Source: Motacilla alba alba
Lineage: Eukaryota; Chordata; Aves; Passeriformes; Motacillidae
DNA length: 64,000 nucleotides
Assembly (NCBI RefSeq): GCF_015832195.1
Contig: NC_052020.1
Coordinates: forward strand, 62,251,888-62,315,887
Direction of reading: 5' to 3'
Shown: positions 48,057 through 61,145 of the stretch, piece after piece
How positions within the stretch are numbered: position 1 is the stretch's first letter
Layout: the number at the start of each line of letters is the position of its first letter
Translations under genes and position numbers: made by a program
The notes under the pieces: model-generated
The model's database searches: none
The model's input: the letters and a program-made list of their open reading frames with translations, nothing else
Told to the model about the DNA's origin: nothing

Positions 48057-50639
48057 TTTTTGTATGTAAATTAAAGATTAAATTCCCTTTTAGGAATTTA
48101 GATATGTCACTCCCCAGACTTTCTGCTGTGGCCACAGTTTCCCTGTCCACTTCAAGATCAAAAGTAGTTTAGTGACCAGATGTGAAATGGAAGAGAAGAT
48201 TCAAAATCCACTATGTGTTGAGAGGGGTTATGACTTTGCTTTTTATGGCTTTTTTTTATTTTTCAGAGCTGGAGCAACTCCAAATTCAGCCAAGGAGCTC
48301 CTTGACTTATTCCTATCCCTACTCAGAGTCCTGTTTTCTGAGTCAGGCATTACCTGCAGCAGCTCGTGGGTCAGGAGTGCCACACCGCAGTCACCAGCTG
48401 TGACCTGTGCTGGGGCTTAGCTCCAGACATGGCTCCTGGGGCTGCAAGTGCTGAGCTCTGCCAGCCCCAGCCCTGGGGCATGGCGTGGTTTCAGCCCTGG
48501 GATGTTCCCCCCGAGCTGGGAGCAGCCCAGGGCTGCTCTCGGCCCACTCGTGAGCAGCAGTGCCTGGTCCCAAGTGCTCCAGGACCCTGGGCAGGGCCAG
48601 GGGGGCAGCTCAGACACTGCAGTGGCAGATCTAACTGCTGTACACCCTCAGATTATTGCTGGCAGGACTAAAAACAAGATTTAGTCACAGGTACAGGAGC
48701 ATGCTCACCCTCTTCCACATGTCCAATTTAATTCCCACTGACTCCTGAGAGTTCAGAGCATGGAGCTGAGATTCTGTGATGCTGCACAAAGCAACAGGGC
48801 ATACACAACGTTTCACCCTTAAAGATGAGAGCATCCACATACTGAGTGGCAGGACTGGGACACCCCAACCACCACTTCCTCCCCAAAACGGTCAGTTCTT
48901 TCTTTATACAAACCAGTTTAACAGACTGGAAAAATTATGGTTTTACTTAGAATTTTCATAATCTTTCCAATAGCTGATTCTTCTTTAATGCTACTGAAAT
49001 CACAAATTCTGCAGTTCAGTTTGTGACTTATATCTGGAGAGATCTCTGGTTACCACAGTAATGACTTGTTTTAGTTGTGTAACCAACCCTTGCCATGGGT
49101 GAAACAGTCACCACTAGTTTATTGAACTTCATACATGGCATTAATTCATATCAATTAGGATACAAGTCTTTGTCCACACACGGACAATTTTTACAAGTCA
49201 CATAAACATGCTTGCTGTGTAGTTAAGATGCATAGGTCATCCAAACTTTGGTAATAAAGTTTAGTATTTCAGTAAGTGAGACAGCCTGTAGCAATTGCCC
49301 AACAGGTGGGATGGAGCATGGTAGATGGTGGAGGCAATGGGCCAGGTGCTAATACTGGGAATAACCCCCCTACCTCAATACCCCAGAGCACTGAATGAGC
49401 TTAACCCAAACTCCATTATGTCCTGCAATTCATGTTCCTCAGATACAAGTGGTGATGCCTGGTGGAGAGGAATGTTATTTATCTGCAGTTGATCTTTCCC
49501 AAGGCCATTGACAGAAAGATAGATGGAAAACATTTATTCTCTCTGTGGCTTGTATAATTTTCACGTAATGCCATCAGATCCCCCAGCTGTCTGTCACTTT
49601 GCACTAAGATTGATGTGAAATGCTGAAAGAGGGGAATAAAGCTGATGATAATAACAAACTATCCAGTAATTTGTGCTTGATAGTACCCAAAACTTACTGA
49701 CATGTTACCTTTTACTCAGTAATGCTGTTCCCTGACACCTGGATTATGCTGCATCACTAGTTCCATGCTATTCAGGCCTGAGTTTTCCTGCCATCTGTAC
49801 ACACAAATAAATATACCTTAGCCAAACATTTGGTTTCAGTCAATTGGCAGCTACTTCTTAGTTGGTACCAGTTTAAAAGGGATGATGATGTGGTTAAAAT
49901 TCATCAATTTCCCTCATGGAAGGGACCCACCTCCTCCAGGACCTGTTGAGGTGATGGGAGGTTCCAGGAGAGTTAACCGGGCTGGGCAGATCCTGAGGCA
50001 AGTGTCTCCTGGATGTGGGAGAACAATGAGAAATATATCAAACAAAGGCTCAAAAAGACACCTATAGATACGCAGGTTCATAAATTGTTATCCAAAATAC
50101 CAATACTGGTACAAGAGCTCCATATCTCTGACTGACTGGTTTGCTAATTATTTTTCTTGAGGGTTAAATAGAAAAATCATCCTACATTTCCTAGTATCAA
50201 AGCAACTGATAAAAATGTTTTCTGCAATAAAGTTGACATTAATTAGCTTAGCTCCAGTGAGGCTTCACTGCCTGGAAAAGAAATCCCCCAAAAGGCTGGA
50301 AAAAGCTTCTTTATTAACATTTTTCTGTGATTACATAATATGTATCTGCACCCATCCTGTATTACTTGAGAAGCAATTATGCTAAAATGACACTTGCTGA
50401 GATGGCAATAAAACTGCCGTGTAAAGTGCCAGTATAACTGCTCCAATAACTCATATAATATATTTCTATTTTTTAAAAATGTCCAGCCTTATCTATATTT
50501 TATTAAAACAAGAAGACAGAGGACCAGCTGCAAAGACTGTAGCTGTGTGAGAATCCTCTGGAGTAAGAATCACAGAGATCCAAAGTACAGACAAAGAACA
50601 GAGGGTGGAGTGCTCCCCTGCAGCGCCCAGCCAGCTAGT
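48057..50639. other. Unique non-coding DNA, no gene seen
   Basis: A GC-rich patch at about 48410-48610 is followed by AT-rich sequence. Open frames are about 100 codons or fewer and overlap across strands. Confidence 0.5.
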
Positions 50640-50768
50640 TTGGAACATCACAGAGTCCAGATTCACACACTATTGTGAGGTGAAAGGGACCCACAAGGAT
50701 CACAGAGTCCAACCTCCAGCAAATGGCACATACAGGGATTGAGCACACAGCCTTGGTGTCAGGGCTGG
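50640..50768 (-). mobile_element. CR1 LINE 3' scrap, minus strand, at the edge of a minisatellite
   Basis: The plus strand reads 'gaggtgaaagggacccacaa', 'ggatcacagagtccaacctc', 'tggcacatacagggattgag' and 'ccttggtgtc'. This follows an avian CR1 3' end in reverse (a 'gttggaagggaccc'-type block, 'gagtccaac', then 'acagggattgaacccacaaccttggtgt'). The match stops at about 50760, and the 46-bp minisatellite begins within some 10 bp. Confidence 0.7.
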
Positions 50769-50770
50769 GG

Positions 50771-51535
50771 CACAGGAGGGTCCCTGCAGTGAGGGACCCC
50801 CACCATGGGCAGTGGGCACAGGAAGGTCCCTGCAGTGAGGGATCCCCACCATGGGCAGAGGGCACAGGAGGGTCCCTGCAGTGAGGGATCCCCACCATGG
50901 GCACTGAGCACAGGAGGGTCCCTGCAGTGAGGGACCCCCACCATGGGCAGTGGGCACAGGAGGGTCCCTGGGGTGAAGGATCCCCACCATGGGCAGAGGG
51001 CACAGGAGGGTCCCTGCAGTGAGGGACCCCCTCCATGGGCACTGGGCACAGGAGGGTCCCTGGGGTGAGGGACCCCCACCATGGGCACTGGGCACAGGGG
51101 AGTTCCCGGGGTGAGGGATCCCCACCATGGGCAGTGGGCACAGGAGGGTCCCTGGGGTGAAGGATCCCCACCATGGGCACTGAGCACAGGAGGGTCCCTG
51201 CAGTGAGGGATCCCCACCATGGGCAGAGGGCACAGGAGGGTCCCTGGGGTGAGGGACCCCCACCATGGGCACTGGGCACAGGAGGGTCCCTGGGGTGAAG
51301 GATCCCCACCATGGGCACTGAGCACAGGAGGGTCCCTGCAGTGAGGGATCCCCACCATGGGCAGAGGGCACAGGAAGGTCCCTGCAGTGAGGGACCCCCT
51401 CCATGGGCACTGGGCACAGGAGGGTCCCTGGGGTGAAGGATCCCCACCATGGGCACTGAGCACAGGAGGGTCCCTGCAGTGAGGGACCCCCACCATGGGC
51501 AGTGGGCACAGGGGAGTCCCAGGGCCCAGGACCCC
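50771..51535. repeat. Minisatellite, 46-bp unit, about 16.6 copies, each with an internal hairpin
   Basis: The unit begins cacaggagggtccctgcagt and continues gagggacccccaccatgggc, then agtggg. Sixteen units of exactly 46 bp run from 50771 to 51506; a partial, diverged 17th runs to 51535. Within a unit, gggtccct and agggaccc are an 8-bp inverted repeat around gcagtg; units with gatccc lose one pair. Variants alternate: gcagtgagg or ggggtgaag/agg in the middle, and cagtggg, cagaggg, cactgag or cactggg at the end. Units 9, 12 and 15 are alike, 10 and 13 are alike, and 7 and 11 are alike, suggesting a partial three-unit (138-bp) period. The minus strand of the unit lacks stop codons in every frame, so its 260-329-codon frames are artefacts. 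Confidence 0.97.
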
Positions 51536-52982
51536 TGGCACTGCTGCTGCCAGGGCTGTGCCACGCTGTCACACCACCATGTCCTCAGGGAGATGCTGCA
51601 GCTCAGCCATGACCTGGAGAGCAAAGGGCACTGCTGCTACCTGCAGTGTGACCTGCAGCTCTTCTGGACATCTTGTACCCATTGCAACATCTCCCAAAGG
51701 ACCTCTGAAAAAAGCTTATGGGATCTCTTAAGATAGTTCTTGCATTTTCCCACTAATGACACTCATTTTATTCTCCACAGCTGAGAACAGCCAGACTTTT
51801 TGCTATTGGATCTCACAAGTGTACTTTTAATTTTTCATCTGCAGCTCTTTTGCTTATGACATTATGTCAGTCATCCTGAAAATGGGGGATGGATGTGGGA
51901 AACCATTAGCATCAGTTGCAAATGCATCATGTCAAGGTTCTCTGCCTGGATTTGTAGAGCTTTACCTCTATATCCTGTCTGTTGGTATTATGTCCCACAG
52001 TAAATTACAGAAAATTTACTAATTTTAATCAAAAAAGTTTAAAATTTTCTGAGTCAAAAAAGAAATAAATGGTTTTAACCTTTATACAGTGTTTATTTTC
52101 CTAATTTATTGAAAAATTAGGTATTTTTAAAGTTGTCCTCCAGCCCTACTGAATTCCTTTTCCACTGTTAAATTTAACAGACTTCCAGATGGTTTCCATA
52201 TATCAATATTGCCCATGTTGGTGGGGTAGAGAATGATAAGAAATTAATAGCATAGGAAACTTGTGATGCTGTAAATGTTAAGTTCGGCCACTGAAATTGC
52301 ACTTTTAGCAATTTCAGAATAATGACAATTGTAATAAATGTCTTGGTTTTTAAATGTTACGCAAAATATGTTTTAAGGCACACAGAGAAAGAAGGCTGGG
52401 AATAAAAGTTGACTTATTTGGCTGCTGTTACTAGATTATGCAACAAGATTGCTTTTACCTTTCCTTTACAGTTAAATACCTCTGACTATACAAGATTCCT
52501 GTAGATGGTTCCACAAACAGACACGCATATGTCATACACAGGGTATATATTTTATATGCATGTAAAGAACATATAATGTTACATCATTAATTAATGAATA
52601 AATGCAGTGTTCATTGTATATACATGTAAATAGAATTGTCAGTACCAAGAAGTCCCTAAAAGGTGGTTCATGTTAGGAGAATAAATATATCTGAAATACT
52701 AATAACTAGGAAACAATTAAAAGTTAATTAGAGGAGAGCATCAAAACTACACATTTTTAGTAGTATGTATAATCATGCAAAGCAACGAAAGGGATGCTGC
52801 ATTGAAAAAAATCACAGGCTGATTTTCAGAGCTTACATATTCTAGCAATTATTTGAGTAAAGGCTTACTGTGTAAGGACATAGAGGCTTTTAAAGAACAC
52901 ATTCCAGTCATGTTTCCTAAATTAGGCAGGGTAGTGCTTTACGTACAGTTAACCCAAATTATTTCTCCGTAATTAACATCGG
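51536..52982. other. AT-rich unique DNA, no gene seen
   Basis: Strongly AT-rich from about 52000, with no long open frame. It contains a 12-bp palindrome, cattaattaatg, at 52585-52596, a homeodomain-like core by sequence only. Confidence 0.55.
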
Positions 52983-53007
52983 CACTTAGGACAGTGTGTC
53001 CTAAGTG
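52983..53007. repeat. Perfect 11-bp inverted repeat at the CR1 5' junction
   Basis: The arms cacttaggaca (52983-52993) and tgtcctaagtg (52997-53007) are exact reverse complements around gtg. Two further related bits, acactta and gtgtcc, follow by 53036, so this is a small cluster of self-complementary sequence beside the truncated start of the CR1. Confidence 0.85.
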
Positions 53008-53440
53008 GACACACTTAGAGAGTGTCCAAAGGAAGGACACAGAGGTGGTGAAGGGTCTGGAGGGGCCATGGGAGCAGAGCCTGAGGACACTTGGTTTGTT
53101 AGCTGGAGAAGAGGAGACTGAGGTCGGGAGGCTGCAGCTCCTGCCAAGGGACAGCAGAGGGGCAGCTCTGCTCCCTGCCCTGGGACGGGGACAGCGCCAG
53201 GGAGCAGCTGGGGCTGGGCCAGGGCAGGTCAGGCTGGAGATCAGAAAAGGCTCTTCCCCAGAGGGATCAGCACTGGAACAGCTCCCCAGGGAATGGGCAC
53301 GGCCCCGAGGCTGCCAGAGCTCCAGGAGCCTTTGGACAGCGCTCCAGGGATGCCCAGGGTGGGGTTGTTGGGGGTCTGGGCAGGGACAGGGGCTGAGTCA
53401 TCCCTGTGGGTCTCTTTCCCCTCAGGAGATTCTGCGAGAT
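53008..53440 (+). mobile_element. CR1 LINE 3' end, plus strand
   Basis: CR1 blocks occur in order: 'aggacacagaggtggtgaag', 'ggtctggaggggccatggga', 'gagaagaggagactgaggtc', 'ggctggagatcagaaaaggc', 'cactggaacagctccccagg', 'gctgccagagctccaggagc', 'ggacagcgctccagggatgc' and 'catccctgtgggtctctttc', ending in a degenerate ttctgcgag. This is the terminal ORF2 and 3' end of a GC-rich avian CR1 subfamily. The 174-codon plus-strand frame at 52994-53518 lies largely within it and is not a gene. Confidence 0.9.
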
Positions 53441-56400
53441 TTTATTATCTCATCAGCACTCAGTGACACATTTCCACAAGGGAAATCACTAGAGTGTTGT
53501 TTTTCTCTTGGAGGCTGAGAAGTACAACCAAACATTTGAGCAATGACCTAAATCAGAACCATACAATGGTTTGTAACACCATGAATTACAAATAAAAAGA
53601 AGCAAATAATGCATCATTTTTTCAATCTGTTAGTTCTAAATGAGCTGTTATTCTGCTACATAGTCCCATACTCTTACAGGGAATTAGTCCTTGGCCATTT
53701 TTATCCTATGAGCTGTCTTTTCATATGAAAATTAATTTGAAATTAATTGTACAGAAAACCAAAGTTGGGGGAAAAAAAATGAAAAATGTCTGATGGCTTG
53801 ACATCTCTCTCCCCTGCATGGCTCTTTGCTCTGCTGGACTTTCCAGGCTTTGTCTGCACTCAGGGCTCTGCAGGACTCCCATTTCCTGCACCCACAACCT
53901 AAATCCATCCGTTTGTTCTTCAGCACACTGCTGATCACTTAGTCCCCCCATAAAGTGGGTGTGGAAGCAACCCCTCAGCAAAATCCCCATCTTTCACTTG
54001 GGTTGTTTTTTGCATGTTTGGTTTGCACCAGCCAGCTCACACCCTGCAGACACTAAGTGCAGCTTCCTGGCTGCAATTCCTTTCAGGGGCTCTTACACAA
54101 TGTCAGCACAGCCAAGTGCTTTTTGGGAACCATGTAAAAATGGGATTGTTGTGGCTTTTTATCCTAAAAGTGAATGCAGAAGCCAGCTCTGTTTGGTTTA
54201 CACAGAAAGAGTCTTCCTTCAGTGCATTGGACAATAAAGTTCAACCACTTTCAAGTTCCACCTCTTCCCTAAAAGCAACTTCTCAGCTGAAATAATTGTG
54301 TGAAAACATAAACAAACTGTTGCACTCCCTCAAGAAGCCATTAAACATGGCATAGTAAGTCAAGAATTTGCATATGACTGATTGTTTAGTAAACAAACTG
54401 TCTCCTGGGAGGACTGTAATTAATCTTTTGCATCAAATCTGTTGATCAGTCTTTCTGGGAATAATGCTAGACAATACAAGCAGGTGTAAATCATGATATC
54501 ACTTTATTTGAAATTTAGGACTAAATACGGCAATAAACAAAATTTTAGGTGCATTTTTTAAGCTTTGGAATCTTTAGTAAAATATTATTTCTGCTTTTTA
54601 CATCAAAACTGAAGTTCATTAACCCTTACCATTTGGTATTCTTCTATTTTAAAAAAATATTAAGAAATCTGAATTTGACTTCAGATTGTTTAACAACCTA
54701 CAGCCTGTTGTATATGTCAATGAGTGTAACACTGAAAGTGTAAAATGACATGTATGTTTAGATGTACATTACTGCCTGTAACAGGTTTGAACTTTTTTTT
54801 TTTGCTATTATTACCAGCACAGCTGAAAGGTAGCTGATGCCAACCCTGTGCACCAAGGCTAGTGGAGAGGTCCCCCACACATCATGGGCACCTCAATGTT
54901 CCTGCCCTGTTCCTCTTGCACCAGTGGCGTCCTGTCACCTGCGGGCCTGAACCCAGAGTTTCTCCCAGGGAGGTCATTCAGAAGAGCAAACTGATAAACC
55001 CCTCAGCAGTGCAGGCTGAGAGCGGAGTGTGCCTGCGCTCCGTCCCTTGGGCAGTCAGCTGCTGTCAGAACAGGCAATTGTGGAAACAATCTTGATCTCC
55101 CAGGGTCACACGTGGGCTCCTGACATCTTTCACAGGGTCATAGCTGGGCTGCTGACACCCTGCCAGCCCTGCAGGACTAGCCCAGGCCACAGGCAGCTGG
55201 GGAGCTGCGCTGCTCTGAGCACAGTGGGACAGCTCTCCCTGGCTGGAGCTCAGACCCGCGCTGCGGTCCCTTATGGCTTCTGGCACACTTTCTGCTCTGC
55301 AAAAGGACAAAATCGGTCACATTATCATGCTCTTCCTTGCTGTAAGAGAGTCTTGCTGAATTTCCCTGAGTTCCCCAGAGCTGTATCTGGTGTGCATAGA
55401 GATCAATCCCCTCCTTGGCATCGGTGCTGTCCCACTTGGCAGACCCCAGCACCCTCCCTGCAGCAGCAGTGCCTGGATCCCACAATGTCCCACTGGGGCT
55501 AGGAGGTTTTTCACATAAGAACTCCAGATAAGCAAAAGTTTCATTTTTTAATAAAGCACCAGGAGAGGGGCCAACATTTTCATGACATTTGGTTTATCAG
55601 CTGTTAATTTCTATTACTCTTGTTCATCTCTGTTTCCCTGAGGGAAAGTCCAGGACAGCTCTGAGAATCTGCAGAGGGAAAGATGACAAAAATATCAGCT
55701 ATTGTAACCAAAGTCTTCAAGCAGCTAAGAAAGTCTGGAAGGTACCATGGAAAGGTTGCTATTTATAGACATAGCTGCCAGCTATTTTAGATTTTAGACT
55801 GCAGATATTTATTACAAATTGTTGGGGTGAGTATTTGTGAAAATAACAAGATCACATCAAACCTACCAAAATAATTTGTTGATTATTCTTTTTTCTTTTT
55901 TAAAGCACTTGAACATGAGGTTAGGAAAGTAAAAAGGAAACAGTGGACTAAAAGCTTTATCATAGTGAAAATATACAAGAGCATTCCTTTTTCTCCTGAC
56001 AGTAGAGGACAGAAGTGTAAATGGCTGAGGAATAAGGTGTGTAAAACCACACCATGCATCTGTGTCTGAATTGTATGTGATGTAAACAAAATAATCATAT
56101 TGGAGTGAAGTGCAAAATTACAGCACAAAGAATTTATTTTCCCACAATAAGTCTATCATACTTTTCTAACAGCAGTGCCAGTCAAAGCATATACATTTTC
56201 CATGTCCCCAGAAAATCCCCAAGACAGTTCTTCTGTGCTCTGTAATTCAGATAGAAGAGCAATCAGGTAAGAGTGCCAGGCTCAGACCAGTCAGTCCTGG
56301 CAGCTCTGCAGGCCCTTTAGGGGACATTTCTGGGGCTCATTGCCTCTGCAGGGCTGGTAAAACCCACCACCAGCCCATGAGCAGCAGTAAATCCTCCAGG

Positions 56401-59400
56401 AAGATGTTCCTATAAGGCATGCAGAGATTAATTATTGCTGCTGTGCATTCTGACCAGGGCATTGAAAGGACAGCAGATTGCAGCCCCGCTGAGGCAGAAC
56501 ACAGAACTGTTGCTGAAGCTGTCAGGGCACCTGCACCTATTCCCTGGTAGCACAGCCTGCCCTTTTGAGGGCCTAATGACCAATTAGAGCTTATGACTTA
56601 AATGGGGACTGCTATTTCAGACAGCCAGCTGTGATGGAGCAATAGTAGGCAAGATGCTAGGCTTGGTTCTGCTGGGGGGCAGCAGCATGGTCAGCGCCCC
56701 CGGGGCAGGCAGGCCCAGTGCCACAGGGAGCAGGGGCTGCGCCTGGCCCCACAGACAGCTTGGGGCAGCACAGAGGGGGTCCAGAAGTCCCAGGTGTGCC
56801 CCACCTTGGGTTTCTGGGGGTTCTACAGACCCCAGCAGCAGACACAGCAGGGACCCACCTATGCAGCAGGATGAGGGCAGATGATCTTGGTCTGACCTGC
56901 TGCAAGCTGCCCTCTGCAAGGCTGTGCCAGCTGTCACAGCTGGCCCTTGGGACATTTCTGTGTTCGTGCTTTAATGCTTGTGGCTGCCACAGTCCATCAA
57001 GAGCCTTGCCAAGAACGTCCTGCACAGTCACGGGCACTGTATGAGAAGAGGCTGCTTTTCCTCTACCTCCCCACAGAAAGAGGATTGTATCATGAAGTTG
57101 GGCATGATAAGGTGATATGGATTCAAGTTGCCTGTTCTATTCTTTGGGGGACCAGAGAACAGCAGTCATACGAGAAATCCCACCTGAACCGTTGATACAG
57201 CAGAAAAGAAAAACTATCTGCTGCATCTCTGAAAACAATAGGTAAGACACAGTACTACCAGACAGTGGAGTTCCTACACAAAAAGACTATGTGGACAGTC
57301 CTCAATCTTTGGGAGAATTCTCTCAAGAGAAGAAGCCAGGTTTTTTTAATTATGAAAGGGCAATTAGAACAAAGAAAATGAACTCTTTTCCCATATTTCT
57401 GTGAGCTAGCTCCTCCCTTACCTGAGATAAAGGTAGGTGAGTCCCAGTTCAGCCTTGAGGCTGCCAAGTTTAGTCTTGCTGCTGCTGGGCCATGAGGCAT
57501 CTCAGAAAATAACTGAGAAATACCCCCCACACTCTGGAAGGTGACAAGTCTCTTCCAGAGCACCTGCCAAGTTCTGCTGCTCTGCATGCCAGGAGTCCAT
57601 GAGCCAGTCCAGAGGCTTGACTCAGTGCAGCTCAAGTGGCTCTTTAAAGATCAGCATAAAGGTAAACACAAAATGTGAGCAGTGATTAAACACTTTTCAA
57701 TGGTGATATTTAATTTCTTATCCTCTGGTCTCAGATCACACATTGATGATCCCTTCTCACTTACAGCAAGCCCCCATGTGATGGGCAGCTGGAATTGAGT
57801 TTTTTCAGGGCAAGCACCCGTGTTCCTCTTTCACAGCCTGTGACCACAGTCCGTTCAGCCCTGGGAGCCCATTACACTCTGCCGTATGCTGTATCTACGG
57901 TGCCAGCCTCTCACCACGCTGCTCCTAGCTGGCTGAACCTGCTGTGCCAGGTCCTCAGATGGCTGTGCCCTCTGTTTCCCTGAGGAGACACCAGAGGTAC
58001 ATCACCTGCCTACAGAGCTACTTTGGGAGGTATGTAGAAGTTGAATCTGATAGTTTTTTAGTTAACTTTGTTTGAAGAAAAAGGCTCAGAAAACTTGTCA
58101 AATCACATGGAATATCTTTTGCTGAAAGCAGAATTATAAACAGTGGCTTTAAAGAAAATCTCCCTCATTATTCGTTTCCTATATAAGTAATATTTAGGGA
58201 CTATGGGAAAACTTATCTAGAAAACAGTTTTCTTGTTCTAATTACTTCGGTTTTCGCTGAAAAGATTTCTGTATGTAGTTGGAGAACAAGTTTGGCAGGT
58301 ATTTCTTTGTAGTCACTAAAGTAGGAATAGTGACATTCTGGACCAGTGGAGGTCAGGAGAAATTTTGGTACTGTTTTTTTCTATACTCTAGGCTTTCCAT
58401 CTGAGTGAGGCTATGGAAGCTGAGAGGTCTTGTATGGCATGTCACTGTCTGGCTGCTGAATGCAACCATGGAAGGATGTCTCAAGGGTGCCAACATTGTC
58501 TTCCTAAATTTCAACCCTGTTGCATATTTAAAGTTTGGCAATTAGTATAAAGAATCAAAGTAATCTCAATTTTAAGTACTTTAAGTTACCTCATTAGATT
58601 CTATATTAATTTCTTCATCATCTCATCTCAATTACATTTCCATTTCAAATTATTTATCTCTGTTAATTCTAATCAATTTTATATTTTGCTAACAACAAGT
58701 ATGATCTCGATGGATGGCTGAAGCACTTGAAGGTCACTGCAGCAGGCAAGTGACCCTGTGACAGACCATCCCCAGTGCATGTCCTGCACAAGGGGAGTCC
58801 CGTGGGAGTGCACGAGCTATCAGCAGATGTGGGTGATTTTATTGCTGCACTTCCCTCATCTCCCAGGTTTGAAACAACTGTCACAAAAGCAAAGGCTCTT
58901 CTTGCTGGATCACAGGCTGAAGATAGCAATGACTGGAGACAGCACCTTCCCTGGCTTGGCACGGCTCAGTCTGCAAGGTGGCTCACCTGGCTGCACACGT
59001 GCAGTCTCATCTTTAATTCCTTTGCCAACACAGAAAAGGATCCCTGAGTGCTGGCAAAGCTCGTGCTGTGTAACTCATGACCAAGGCTGGGCCAGCACGA
59101 GAACCACCCTGCACCAGGGCAGCAGGTGTCCTGAGCTATTGACTGTGCTCGCTGCAGCACCAGAGACCCTGGGGAAATCCACCTGCAAATTGTGTTTAAA
59201 ATAATAGCCCACTGGGCATATTGTGTCTCAGGAAGAGGAGGAGGATTGCAAGAGACAACCAAAGCCGGCTGGTTTGAGGACAAGCTGCTTCAGCAGAACC
59301 CCTGCAAACTGCAGCTCGTTTCTGCTGTCTCCTGCTGTCCCTTACCCTGAGGTTTTCCTTGTGTCACTGACCATCACCTGGCCAAGAGCTATTGTAGGTT

Positions 59401-59843
59401 TCATTTGCATGCTCAAAGCACATTTAAAGTGAGGCATTTTTCCAAACAGAGAAAATGGTCTGCTAATATACTGGATAATGTGTTACACTGTAACATAATG
59501 TCAGAATGAAAAATTGTTCTGAACAATCATTAAAAGGAAAAATTAAACTATAAAGTACAATCAGCCCTTGAATGTAAAATCACAATTTAAACTCACACTT
59601 TATGAAGACATAGGCATAAAGAGAAATAGAAATGTTTAAAATAATTATGTACACTAACAGAACCTAAAGTATTCTTTGATGTCTAAAGTTTTAACAAGTG
59701 AAATAAAAGTACAACACATTATGAGACCACATCTCCAGAAGTTGGGTTTTGAAAAGAAAATACTATCTTGAGATTTCCCATCAGAATTACAAAAATGACA
59801 GCACTGAGAGTGCCTGCTTCCAGAACTGAAATACTAGCTTTCT

Positions 59844-59867
59844 AAAATGACACTGAAAATGACACTG
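59844..59867. repeat. Exact 12-bp tandem duplication
   Basis: The unit aaaatgacactg occurs twice without a gap (59844-59855 and 59856-59867). Confidence 0.9.
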
Positions 59868-61090
59868 TCAGAGAAAAAAAAATCTCTGTGTTTCTCATGC
59901 ACTGATAGGCTCCTTCACTTTCAGCTAGAGCTATCCAGCCAGGAAAGACAAATGATGAGAATTTTTGTTAGGAAAGATATATTCAAAGTGCTGTTATTTA
60001 TAGTTTACTACTGGCCTACTTATGTTCATATTGTTACAGTTATGTTGACTGTTAAAAAGTAGTCAACTACCCCATGAGAATTCCAGAGTGTATTATAAAA
60101 GGTAAAAATCCCTAAAAGTAGAAATCCCCAATAAATGAAAAATTAACTTACGAAACCCCATAGGTCTTAGAGCTGAAAAGCATGACTGAATTTAAACTTG
60201 AAACTTTGAGTGAAATATGTAAAATGTAACATAAGATGCTTGAAAACTGATGAATTCCAAAGCATCTAAGTATTGGATCTGTCCTCAAAGAGAATCCTTT
60301 TTGCTAACATCTACGTGCCAGGAGCTCCAGTGTAGCACCAGGGAGACACAGGAAACCACCAGTGCTGAAAAGCTTTTGTTTGCACTCTGTAGTGTTCAAA
60401 CAAGTGATCTCAACAACCTGTCTCTAACGACAGCAGTTTTCTGTCTCAGCATCTGGGGACTGACTTTAAATAACTGATGTGTGAACAATTTGAACGCCCC
60501 TGGTGTGTGAGAAACCTCTCAAAAGCAGCATAAGCCTCAAGCTGTGTCTTGCAGCCTCCCCTGTAGCAGCAAAAGACAATCCACATTATTTTGTATCTTT
60601 GCATAACTCTTTTAGAATCTTTGAAGAAGATCAGTGTATGAGGTAAATCAAAGAACTAATGAACTACATCCAACATAAACTATGGGAACAGTGTATTAAA
60701 TCAGTTTCTTTTCACCTGCCTGATAGAGCAACAAATTAAAGCCTCAAACCTTCCCTCTTGAACGTTAAGACAAAAGGGTAGTCCTTTTCTTATCTGTGGA
60801 GCACTTATTAGCCTCTGTCTTCAACAGGGGTCTCATTTTGACTTCATCGCTTGATGGATCATTTGCGAAATTTACTTCTTCCTGAACCAGTCTGCCACTT
60901 TTCAGTGTATCACTATTTCTGAAGGGTTTTATCACTATTTCAGAACTGCTTTATAAAGAGCCCTAATCACTTGTGACTCTAGTTAAAGAGACTAAATATA
61001 CAACCCCTTTTGTCTTCTAGCAGAAGAGATTCTTAAGGAGACTGAGTCACACTCTAAATAGACTGTCAATGTATAATTTGGGGGCCTGAG

Positions 61091-61145
61091 TGTTTTTTGT
61101 TTGTTTGGGTTTTTGTTTGTTTGGTTTGGGTTTTTTGTTTGTTTT
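61091..61145. repeat. TTTG-rich low-complexity stretch
   Basis: The plus strand is made almost only of T and G, with repeated tttg and gggttt motifs. It could be a decayed simple repeat or the residue of an A-rich tail on the other strand. Confidence 0.8.

Noticed and set aside
50635..51624. Minus-strand open frames of 260, 290 and 329 codons.
   Set aside because: The 46-bp unit lacks stops in all minus-strand registers, so the frames are forced by the repeat. All three overlap completely and have no unique domain.
52994..53518. A 174-codon plus-strand open frame.
   Set aside because: Most of it is the CR1 3' end; the reading frame is not that of an intact ORF2.
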